Source: Ilumatobacteraceae bacterium
GTDB lineage: Bacteria; Actinomycetota; Acidimicrobiia; Acidimicrobiales; Ilumatobacteraceae
Reading direction: 5' to 3'
Length of the DNA: 5,769 nucleotides
NCBI GenBank assembly: GCA_023253435.1
Contig: JALRGJ010000081.1
Location: forward strand, 1-5,769
The stretch's first letter is position 1, and each line of letters begins with the position of its first letter. The position numbers and the translations under genes were made by a program. Shown in pieces: positions 1 through 5,769 of this stretch. The notes under the pieces were generated by a model. The model saw nothing but the letters and a program-made list of their open reading frames with translations. It had not been told where the DNA came from and searched no databases.

Positions 1-1
1 C

Positions 2-421
2 ACGGTCTTGCTCTGCCACAGGAATGGCTGAGCCATATGTACGTCCGGCCTTCACTTCCTTGCTCACAACGATCTGTTGATGGGCCGATGCCGCAACTTG
101 AGGCAGGTGTGTTACCGCAAACACTTGATGATTGTTGCCCAACTCCCGAAGAGCGGTAGCGACCGCAACGGCCGCCTCTCCACCGATTCCGGCATCTACT
201 TCATCGAACACCATGGTTGCTGGGTCATCTGTCAGTACAAGTCGAAGTGCCAGCATGACTCGTGCTAATTCACCACCGCTGGCAACTTTAGAGATGGGTT
301 GTGGTGCGCTACCCGGATTGGCCGCCAACATAAACACCACTGACTCACCTGCTGGGTCTGACTCGGCATCGCCCACAGAGACCTGAACTTGGGCATTAGG
401 AAGCGCTAGTTGACGAAGCCT
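2..421 (-). CDS. recN: RecN C-terminal half (frameshifted from the upstream part; 3' end outside the window)
   Basis: This is the second half of the RecN ATPase, read in the -1 frame relative to the ORF that starts at 1506. Numbered as a continuation after K362, it shows the ABC signature SGGELAR at about 410-416, Walker B VFDEVDAGIGG at about 433-443, and the H-loop THLPQVAA at about 466-473. In RecN/SMC-type proteins these complete the ATPase head begun by Walker A in the N-terminal half. Just after the junction, RQLALPNAQVQV matches the usual RecN segment that follows the second coiled-coil arm. The frame stays open to the left edge, so the last roughly 50 residues and the stop are not visible. 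No start codon or ribosome site belongs to this piece; it is not an independent gene. The reading frame is certain from the motifs. The open question is whether the break from the first half is real or a sequencing error. Confidence 0.9.
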
Positions 422-1506
422 TTTTGTACAGCACTGGCCAACTGATTGGCACCTCCGCGCCTCGCATGACCCACTTTTAATTGTTCTGCACGCAAATGCT
501 GAAGGGCTTTTTTCTTGGATTCTTCAAGCTCTGCCACGCGTTCGGCATATGAATTCAGTTCGTTGAGTCGAGTACGAGCCTCCGCCCCAAAGGACATGAC
601 ATCGGCCAAGGAGTCACCATATTTGCGCATGAGATCCCTCAGATTTTGGCGCCGCAGCCGAATCTGCTCAAGACGTTCAGGATCGTTCTCGGTGCCTTCA
701 GCTTTGTCGCGAATGGTTGACGCAAGATCTTCGGCTTCTGTCAACAATGAGTGAAATCTCTCGGTCAGCTCTGGCATAGAAGAAATAGGAGCCAAGGCGC
801 GAAGAGCCTCTCCCAATTTCTCTGTGACCCCACCATCGTGAGAGAGCAATGAGGAAACATGCCAGAGAGCCTCTTGATGCCTCACAACATCGGCGAGTTT
901 GTCTTCTTCTAGCGATAACTCGTTATCTTCGTGCTCTGAAGAAATGTGGGAATTCTCAATCTCCTCACATTGAAATGCAAGAAGATCAATCTCTCGCGCA
1001 CGTGATTTCTCGTCACCGCCAAGGGCTGCAAGCAGAGCATCGATTTCAGTAAGTGCGTCGCGAGCCGATTGCAGCGCAGTGGTATCTACTTCTGCAAAAG
1101 TATCGAGAGACATGCGCTGAACAGAAGCAGTGAGAAGCCGTTGATGCGCATGTTGGCCGTGAATATCAACTAGTTGATCACCAATTTCTGACAAAGCGGA
1201 GACTGTTGCCATACGACCATTGATGTATGCACGGCTACGTCCTTCACGAGTGATCACCCTTGCCAGAATCACCTCTTCTTCATTGTCGCCATGACCACGA
1301 ATGAATCTGGCTTCCACTCGGGCCTCATCTGCACCATCTCGAACAACTGACGATTCTGCCCTGCGCCCACAGACAAGATTGATGGCTTCTACGAGCATGG
1401 TCTTGCCAGCACCCGTCTCTCCGGTGAACACGGTGAAACCATCGGAGAATGACAACATGGAGGACTCGATAATGCCCAAATTCTCGATTGATATCTCCAC
1501 CAGCAT
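406..1506 (-). CDS. recN: DNA repair protein RecN, N-terminal part (ends early at a frameshift)
   Basis: RecN is an SMC-like cytoplasmic ATPase that acts early in recombinational repair of double-strand breaks. The start is an ATG giving MLVEISIENLGIIES, the typical RecN N-terminus. Walker A, GETGAGKT, lies at residues 29-36; the Q-loop motif DIHGQH lies at 114-119; residues about 130-350 are rich in E, K, L and R, as expected for the coiled-coil arms. The frame ends at TAG (406-408) after residue 366, whereas RecN is normally about 550-590 residues. The missing half lies directly downstream in the -1 frame, with the switch at a run of five A (421-425) after K362; residues 363-366 are therefore out-of-frame. 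The ATG overlaps the nadK stop as TAATG and has no clear Shine-Dalgarno, which suggests translation by re-initiation from nadK. If the shift is genuine this is a pseudogene; one missing A would restore a full-length protein. Confidence 0.95.
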   Translation of the reverse strand: MLVEISIENLGIIESSMLSFSDGFTVFTGETGAGKTMLVEAINLVCGRRAESSVVRDGADEARVEARFIRGHGDNEEEVILARVITREGRSRAYINGRMATVSALSEIGDQLVDIHGQHAHQRLLTASVQRMSLDTFAEVDTTALQSARDALTEIDALLAALGGDEKSRAREIDLLAFQCEEIENSHISSEHEDNELSLEEDKLADVVRHQEALWHVSSLLSHDGGVTEKLGEALRALAPISSMPELTERFHSLLTEAEDLASTIRDKAEGTENDPERLEQIRLRRQNLRDLMRKYGDSLADVMSFGAEARTRLNELNSYAERVAELEESKKKALQHLRAEQLKVGHARRGGANQLASAVQKGFVN

Positions 1507-2363
1507 TAACGATCTGCCAACCCAAACTTGTTTTTCAATATTTGATGGAAGCTTTGATCTTCGAATCTGACAAATCGTGCCACTTCAGATGCTGCTTTTA
1601 CTTCCACTACGTCGTCTGGCTTCAAAGTGTGCACAAGGTGTCCATCGATGGCAACGTTCACACTTCTATGTCCTTGCACTTCGAGGCGCACAACTTCGTT
1701 TTGTTCTAACACCATGGAACGATCAAATAACATGTGAGGAGACACGGGTGTCATCAGGATGGCACGCAAACGAGGCGACAGGATAGGACCTCGTGCAGAC
1801 ATTGAATACGCCGTGGAGCCGGTGGGCGTGGCGAGAATCAGGCCGTCGGCCACAAAGGTTGTGAAGGGAACTTTGTCGATGTCTACTCCAACGCGAACCG
1901 TATGCCCAGCCTCACGTTTTTCAATGACTACTTCGTTAAGTGCAAGTGCGTTTGCAAGCCGTGCTCCATGAGACCACATAGTGACCTCGAGCAGCATTCT
2001 GTCATCGAAGAAATAATTGGTTCCTTCTGAACCTTTCTGCCACGCATCTAAAGATGCCATTAAGGAATCTGGCTCCACTGCAGCGAGGTAACCAAGGAGA
2101 CCCAAATTGACACCCATGATGGGAACAGGACGACCCTCAAGTGCACGAACTGCACGCAACATGGTTCCGTCGCCACCTACCGACACCAAAAGATCTGTAT
2201 CGCCGACATCTCCTGCGAGAACGGAGGGCTCATTGATAACGGCGAGATCAGATTCATCTGCAATAACAGCAACCTTCTGAGAAACAGCCCAATGAGCAAT
2301 AGAGCGAACCACTTCTATGGCATCGGGTCTGAACCTGTGCACTGCGATTCCGATGCGTTTCAT
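1506..2363 (-). CDS. nadK: NAD kinase
   Basis: ATP- or polyphosphate-dependent NAD kinase (PpnK family), which phosphorylates NAD to NADP in the cytoplasm. With the start at 2363 the protein has 285 residues, a usual family length. It has the GGDGT motif at 63-67 with catalytic D65, followed by the conserved NLGLLGYL segment, ALNEVVIEK, and the DGLILATPTGSTAYSMSA nucleotide-binding stretch. The usual SAGGP after the last motif reads SARGP here, a mild variation. An alternative ATG at 2393 would add ten residues (MPHPFRRFGD). I prefer 2363 because MKRIGIAVHR matches the family start, the ATG overlaps the tlyA stop as ATGA, and an AGG (2373-2375) lies nine bases upstream. The stop TAA overlaps the recN ATG by one base. 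The tlyA-nadK-recN order is typical of actinobacteria and also occurs in other phyla. Confidence 0.97.
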   Translation of the reverse strand: MKRIGIAVHRFRPDAIEVVRSIAHWAVSQKVAVIADESDLAVINEPSVLAGDVGDTDLLVSVGGDGTMLRAVRALEGRPVPIMGVNLGLLGYLAAVEPDSLMASLDAWQKGSEGTNYFFDDRMLLEVTMWSHGARLANALALNEVVIEKREAGHTVRVGVDIDKVPFTTFVADGLILATPTGSTAYSMSARGPILSPRLRAILMTPVSPHMLFDRSMVLEQNEVVRLEVQGHRSVNVAIDGHLVHTLKPDDVVEVKAASEVARFVRFEDQSFHQILKNKFGLADR

Positions 2364-3130
2364 GTCTCCAAACCTACGGAACGGGTGGGGCATTCCACGA
2401 ACATCAAAAATTCAATGTTTCCTTCCCCTCCTTTTATGGGCGATTCCACAACACCCCGAACAGTTCCCCCCAGATTTTCCACCACGGCGGCCACATCCGA
2501 ACAAGCCCGTTGATGGATGGAGGGGTCCGTAATAACTCCCCTGCCCTTAGAGACTTCTTCCCTGCCTGCTTCAAATTGTGGCTTCACAAGCAGAACCATC
2601 TGAGGGACGGGGTGCCCCAATTCCGGGCGAATAACTTTCATCAATGGCGCCAAAACCTTACTCAGTGAAATAAAAGAAAGATCTGCCACGACCAGTGAAC
2701 AATCAAAAGGAAGATCTTCATAAACAAGTTCTCGCACATTGACTCCATCGCGCCACGTGACTCGCTTATCAGCCTTCATTCGTTCATGTAGTTGATTCTT
2801 TCCCACATCAATCGCAAAGACACGTTTTGCCCCGTGCTGAAGCACGCAATCGGTAAATCCGCCAGTGGATACTCCTGCATCTAAAACTGAACGCTGACGC
2901 ACATCAAGATCAAACGCCTGAAGGGCATGCTCTAGTTTTTCCCCACCGCGACTCACAAACTTCTTTGCCGTCGTAATGCCGATGGGCTCATCGGGCCCCA
3001 CCAGTCGAGATGCTTTTGTGGCAAATGTTCCGCTTACGGTCACATTGCCTTCCTCAATTAATCGCGCAGCCTCTGCTCGACTAGTTGCCAACCCGCGTTT
3101 CACAATGGCGGCATCGAGACGAATTCTCAC
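2360..3130 (-). CDS. tlyA: TlyA family 16S/23S rRNA (cytidine-2'-O)-methyltransferase
   Basis: 256 residues, a typical TlyA length. Residues about 1-60 form an S4-type RNA-binding domain (RLDAAIVKRGLATSR, then EGNVTVSG). The rest is an FtsJ/RrmJ-like Rossmann methyltransferase with the SAM-binding loop DAGVSTGGFTDC at 84-95 and the acidic D108. A K-D-K-E catalytic tetrad can be placed at K65 (SRGGEKL), D150 (VVADLSFIS), K183 (LLVKPQFEAG) and E240 (GNIEFLM). TlyA of mycobacteria 2'-O-methylates cytidines in 16S and 23S rRNA, and its loss gives capreomycin resistance; some homologues modify only 16S, and the sequence does not settle which type this is. The older 'hemolysin' name is misleading. 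The start is GTG, the only usable start after the upstream gene's stop in this frame. No Shine-Dalgarno is visible in the 24-bp gap after the phosphatase gene. The stop overlaps nadK by ATGA. Confidence 0.95.
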   Translation of the reverse strand: MRIRLDAAIVKRGLATSRAEAARLIEEGNVTVSGTFATKASRLVGPDEPIGITTAKKFVSRGGEKLEHALQAFDLDVRQRSVLDAGVSTGGFTDCVLQHGAKRVFAIDVGKNQLHERMKADKRVTWRDGVNVRELVYEDLPFDCSLVVADLSFISLSKVLAPLMKVIRPELGHPVPQMVLLVKPQFEAGREEVSKGRGVITDPSIHQRACSDVAAVVENLGGTVRGVVESPIKGGEGNIEFLMFVECPTRSVGLET

Positions 3131-3154
3131 AACAGAATCGTAGTTGTTTGTACG

Positions 3155-3946
3155 TCAACTATTGAGCAAACGTTCAACAAGATGCGACAAAGAAGGTTCT
3201 ACATACGCAGCAAGTGAGCCATGTGCAGATTGAGTAACTCCACTCAATACCAAACCAAATGGACACCCAAGAGTCTGAGCAAATGCACCATCGGTATCTT
3301 CCATATCTCCCACCATCAACATGTTGGTTACAGAAACACCAGGACACATCTGTTTCACTAGCCCAGCCATCGGATGATGAGGTTTACCCGTAACAAGCGG
3401 AACCACCCCACTCGCCTTTGTGATTGCAGCGAGAATCGCTCCTCCACCCGGCAATCGACCTGTTGGTGTTGGATACGTGGGGTCTTCATTAGACCCGATG
3501 AGTTGAGCGCCATTCAGTACTGCAGTGAGCGCAACGCTGAGAACGTCGAAATTGAATTCTCGATGAAGACCCACAACGACCGCATCAAAAGTTCCAGATA
3601 GGTCATTGTCTCTATAAGGAACAACTGCAATTGCGCCTGCTTTTTGCGTCTCTTCAATAAGACCATCTCCTCCGCACACCAAAACACGCCAACCTGGCGT
3701 GAGAGCGGTAGCTGCCGACATTGCAGAGGTCACCACATCACCTGTGGCGGGAATACCAATGGAATGAAGCGCGGCCTCTTGTTGTTCAACTGTGGAGAAA
3801 GAATTGTTAGTCACAAACAAAACTCGAATTCCTCTTGCCCGCAATGCTGAGATGGCCTCCACGGAGCCAGGTATGGGCTGATGGGCCAACCACACCACCC
3901 CATCGAGGTCGCATAACACCACCTCGGTGGTCAGAGATTTGTTCAT
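3155..3946 (-). CDS. HAD-superfamily phosphatase, class IIA (NagD / glycerol-3-phosphate phosphatase type)
   Basis: 263 residues from the ATG at 3946. The HAD motifs are in order: motif I DLDGVVW with D13 (nucleophile) and D15 (acid/base); motif II VTNNS with T46; motif III lysine K188 in TGKPHHPM; motif IV GDMEDTDGA with D214 and D219. The large segment between motifs II and III (about 50-187) is the C2 cap that defines class IIA. Motif IV usually reads GDRxxTD; here M replaces R. The class hydrolyses small phosphate esters such as glycerol 3-phosphate, phosphoglycolate, sugar phosphates and pyridoxal phosphate. The gene in the same neighbourhood of M. tuberculosis, Rv1692, is a glycerol-3-phosphate phosphatase, so that is the best guess for substrate. 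A GTG at 3964 would add six residues (MAGLSV), but it has no spaced ribosome site, while the ATG has AGGA nine bases upstream. First gene of the minus-strand run; TGA stop 24 bp before tlyA. Confidence 0.93.
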   Translation of the reverse strand: MNKSLTTEVVLCDLDGVVWLAHQPIPGSVEAISALRARGIRVLFVTNNSFSTVEQQEAALHSIGIPATGDVVTSAMSAATALTPGWRVLVCGGDGLIEETQKAGAIAVVPYRDNDLSGTFDAVVVGLHREFNFDVLSVALTAVLNGAQLIGSNEDPTYPTPTGRLPGGGAILAAITKASGVVPLVTGKPHHPMAGLVKQMCPGVSVTNMLMVGDMEDTDGAFAQTLGCPFGLVLSGVTQSAHGSLAAYVEPSLSHLVERLLNS

Positions 3947-3956
3947 GACTGATAAT
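3928..3956 (+). promoter_or_regulatory. Candidate sigma-70-type promoter for the DUF1015 gene
   Basis: TGGTCA at 3928-3933 (4 of 6 to TTGACA) is separated by 17 bases from GATAAT at 3951-3956 (5 of 6 to TATAAT). Transcription would start near 3963-3965, leaving only about 10-12 bases before the GTG at 3975. The -35 element lies inside the 5' end of the divergent phosphatase gene. This is inference from consensus matches only, and such matches arise by chance. Confidence 0.35.
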
Positions 3957-3959
3957 CCT
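3956..3959 (-). promoter_or_regulatory. Ribosome binding site deciding the phosphatase start
   Basis: On the minus strand AGGA is followed by nine bases and then the ATG at 3946-3944. This favours the ATG over the GTG at 3964, which is preceded directly by AAAGG with no spacer. The site overlaps the candidate -10 box of the divergent plus-strand gene. Confidence 0.5.
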
Positions 3960-3974
3960 GCCACCCTTTAGGGC

Positions 3975-5162
3975 GTGCCGCGATTTGAAGCCTTCCCCGC
4001 CCTTCGATATGCCACCCAGGGCAATACCGATATCACTCCACTCACTTCTCCTCCCTACGACGTCTTCGATGAGGATGTGCGTTCTCAATACGCTCGCACC
4101 AACCACAATGTGGTGCTCATTGATTATCCAATCGAGGCCGAAGGAGAAGGGAGATACGCACAGGCTGCAACAACTCTCAACTTGTGGCGAGAACAAAAGG
4201 TGTTGGTGCAGGACTCTGAGCCTTCATTCAGCATTTACAGAATGACTTTTACAGATGAGGCCGGACGTTCAAGAACAACTATTGGAGTCATTGGAGCCCT
4301 TGAAGTAGTTGATGAAGGCGCTGGGGGTGTGTTGCCACATGAAAGAACAACCCCAAAAGCAAAAACTGATCGACTAGACCTCACGCGCGCCACACAAGCA
4401 AATTTGAGTCCTGTATGGGGACTTTCTCTCACACCAGGTCTCACCGATGCATTACGAGAACCCGGTGAGGTGGTTGCTGAGTGCACCGATGAACAAGGCG
4501 TACACCATGTGGTGGAACGGGTAACAGAAACCTCTCGTTTAAGAAGAATTGCTGAATTGGTCTCAAGTCATCCGGTCTTGATTGCCGACGGACACCATCG
4601 TTACGCGATCAGCCGCACATATCGCGACGAGTCACGACTCCACAATGGACCCACAGATGCCGAACTAACAATGACTTATGTGGGCGAGCTAGTTCAAGAA
4701 CAGTTGAGCGTGGCCGCTATTCATCGACTGTACGACAAGACTGCAGATGAACTTCTTCCCCCATTGGAGCGTTTCTACTCCGTCTCAAATGCTGGAGCCG
4801 TAGGACCACACACCATTACCGAGATGGAGGCACAAAGTTGCCTGTGCTTGGTTCGTTCAGACGGAACCGGTTTGTACCTCACACCACGTGAAGAAGACTT
4901 TTCTGGGGTGAGAAACCTTGATAGCGCTCGTTTAGAACACGCGCTCTCCACCTATGAACATGAAGTCACCTATCAGCACGGTGTGTCAGAAGTACTCAAC
5001 AAGGTTGTGACAGGGCAAGCACAACGCGCAATTTTGATTAGACCTGTTTCCATTGAAGAGATCAGAAGAACAGCGAACACTGGCGAGCTGATGCCACCTA
5101 AGTCAACTTTCTTTACTCCTAAATTACGAACCGGAATGGTGATACGACCACTCAATTCCTGA
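3975..5162 (+). CDS. DUF1015 family protein (conserved, function unproven)
   Basis: 395 residues, close to the usual size of DUF1015 (COG4198-type) proteins, and apparently complete. Family landmarks are the N-terminal RFEAFPALRY (3-12), SPPYDVF (25-31), a HERT..PK..TDRL stretch from H122, TRATQANLSPVWGL soon after, DGHHRY at 205-210, and a C-terminal PPKSTFFTPKLRTGMV. The start is GTG; an in-frame TAG two codons upstream (3969-3971) rules out an earlier one, and a later start would lose the conserved N-terminus. AGGG lies directly before the GTG, too close for a normal Shine-Dalgarno, so initiation may be nearly leaderless. No signal peptide or membrane segment is seen, so it is probably cytoplasmic. 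The function is not established from sequence. The DGHHR motif resembles the phosphate-binding GxHR motif of the ParB/sulfiredoxin fold, which includes the free-serine kinases SerK and SbnI, so a small-molecule kinase role is possible. It is divergent from the phosphatase gene (28-bp gap) and convergent with the aldolase gene. Confidence 0.93.
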   Translation: MPRFEAFPALRYATQGNTDITPLTSPPYDVFDEDVRSQYARTNHNVVLIDYPIEAEGEGRYAQAATTLNLWREQKVLVQDSEPSFSIYRMTFTDEAGRSRTTIGVIGALEVVDEGAGGVLPHERTTPKAKTDRLDLTRATQANLSPVWGLSLTPGLTDALREPGEVVAECTDEQGVHHVVERVTETSRLRRIAELVSSHPVLIADGHHRYAISRTYRDESRLHNGPTDAELTMTYVGELVQEQLSVAAIHRLYDKTADELLPPLERFYSVSNAGAVGPHTITEMEAQSCLCLVRSDGTGLYLTPREEDFSGVRNLDSARLEHALSTYEHEVTYQHGVSEVLNKVVTGQAQRAILIRPVSIEEIRRTANTGELMPPKSTFFTPKLRTGMVIRPLNS

Positions 5163-5173
5163 CAGACATCTGA

Positions 5174-5769
5174 TCAGGTATTTGAAGCGTCGAAAATCTC
5201 TTGAATGGTTTTATCCAGTGCCGAGTTGAACTCTGCATCGCTCTGCTTTGCTGACAAACCCTCAGTGAGTGCACGAGAGAAACTTGCAATGACACCGTTG
5301 TTACGGGACAAACGAGCATTTGACTCTTCGCGGCTGTAGCCACCTGACAGTGCTACCACCCTCAAGACACTTGGGTGCTGAACTAATTCTGCATAGAAAT
5401 TGTCTGTCTCTGGAAGAGTGAGTTTCAGCATTACTGGCTGATCTGCGGGCTGTTGATTCAGTTCCGCAAGTAGTTCAGCCTTCAGAATTTCTTCTGCTTT
5501 GGCTTTGGTGGAACTATGAATGTCTACTTCTGGCTCAATGATGGGAACTAGCCCTGCCGCCAGAATCTGACGGCCAACTTCAAACTGTTGCGCTACGACC
5601 GCTTTGATGCCCGCTGGGTTTGCCTCTTTGATGACTGAGCGCATCTTGGTACCAAAGATTCCTTTAGAAACTGCCCGCTGCAACAATGCATCGAGATCTG
5701 GATTGGGCTTCATCACCTGTACATCGTTCTGTTCATCTGCAAGACCCTTGTCAATCTTGAGAAATGGGA
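5174..5769 (-). CDS. fda: Class I fructose-bisphosphate aldolase, bacterial FdaB type (N-terminus outside the window)
   Basis: Class I (Schiff-base, metal-independent) aldolase that splits fructose 1,6-bisphosphate into dihydroxyacetone phosphate and glyceraldehyde 3-phosphate in glycolysis, and reverses this in gluconeogenesis. The frame is open to the right edge and 197 residues are visible, beginning PFLKIDKGLADEQND; the family has about 295, so roughly 100 are missing. A valine GTG near 5716 is internal, not a start. Active-site segments align from memory with animal aldolase: LKIDKG, FGTKMRS, IIEPEVDI (acid), PVMLKLTLP (the Lys expected to form the Schiff base), ALSGGYSREE (phosphate loop) and ASFSRALTEG (Arg). 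The tail QSDAEFNSALDKTIQEIFDAS is typical of the staphylococcal-type enzyme. It ends in TGA 11 bp from the stop of the convergent DUF1015 gene. The reaction is a firm family-level inference; the symbol is less certain (also fda/fdaB/fbaB in various genomes). Confidence 0.93.
   Translation of the reverse strand, partial: PFLKIDKGLADEQNDVQVMKPNPDLDALLQRAVSKGIFGTKMRSVIKEANPAGIKAVVAQQFEVGRQILAAGLVPIIEPEVDIHSSTKAKAEEILKAELLAELNQQPADQPVMLKLTLPETDNFYAELVQHPSVLRVVALSGGYSREESNARLSRNNGVIASFSRALTEGLSAKQSDAEFNSALDKTIQEIFDASNT

Noticed and set aside
132..386. Plus-strand open frame of 84 codons opposite the recN C-terminal region
   Set aside because: The opposite strand carries unmistakable RecN motifs in this interval; the plus-strand translation is low-complexity A/S/T-rich and resembles no family.
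420..427. Classical dnaX-type programmed -1 slippery heptamer in recN
   Set aside because: In the zero frame the site is A CAA AAA, not A AAA AAG, so the P-site codon would re-pair poorly. I see no downstream hairpin or pseudoknot. Slippage is kept only as an alternative to a sequencing error.
2401..2480. C-rich and T-rich plus-strand tracts that could suggest a regulatory or repeat element
   Set aside because: They lie inside the 3' coding part of tlyA and are explained by its conserved residues, including the GGEGNIEF motif.
3807..4196. Minus-strand open frame of 129 codons across the divergent gene junction
   Set aside because: It overlaps the conserved N-termini of both the phosphatase and the DUF1015 protein, and its translation shows no recognisable motif.
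5163..5177. Bidirectional terminator between the convergent genes
   Set aside because: The inverted repeats are only 4 bp per arm, not GC-rich, and have no T run on either strand.
5152..5343. Second minus-strand frame inside the aldolase gene
   Set aside because: It is out of frame with the clear aldolase C-terminus and has no supporting motif.
1..5769. A novel defence, mobile or biosynthetic system
   Set aside because: Every gene belongs to a known, widely distributed family. No transposase, integrase, repeat array, toxin-antitoxin pair or compositional break is visible.

Overview
The window reads as an ordinary, densely coded chromosomal segment. The organism is most likely an actinobacterium (Actinomycetota). 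The main reason is the gene order HAD-IIA phosphatase - tlyA - nadK - recN, which resembles the Rv1692-tlyA-ppnK-recN block of Mycobacterium tuberculosis. Base composition by eye is close to 50 % GC, with codons that are not strongly G/C-ending. That is low for soil actinobacteria and would suit an aquatic, uncultivated lineage such as Acidimicrobiia or a freshwater group. The phylum is a fairly firm inference; the class is a guess.

Layout. Positions 1-3946 are one tightly packed minus-strand run, transcribed from right to left: a HAD-IIA sugar/polyol phosphatase, the TlyA rRNA 2'-O-methyltransferase, NAD kinase, and the DNA-repair ATPase RecN, whose 3' end lies beyond the left edge. tlyA and nadK overlap by ATGA, and nadK and recN overlap by TAATG, so the last three genes are probably translationally coupled. 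recN as given carries a -1 frameshift at a run of five A (minus strand, 421-425): the N-terminal ATPase half and coiled coil are in one frame, and the signature, Walker B and H-loop half is in another. A plus-strand DUF1015-family gene (3975-5162) starts divergently only 28 bp from the phosphatase start. Its stop lies 11 bp from the stop of a convergent minus-strand gene, a bacterial class I fructose-bisphosphate aldolase that runs off the right edge without its N-terminus.

Function. The genes are housekeeping: DNA break repair (RecN), NADP supply (NadK), ribosome methylation (TlyA), phosphate-ester hydrolysis (HAD-IIA), glycolysis/gluconeogenesis (aldolase), and one conserved protein of unproven role (DUF1015). 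I see no tRNA, rRNA, CRISPR array, insertion sequence, phage gene or integration scar. No intergenic stretch exceeds about 30 bp. I do not see a new multi-gene system. The points most worth checking are the recN frameshift, and the DUF1015 protein with its HHR motif next to a phosphatase.
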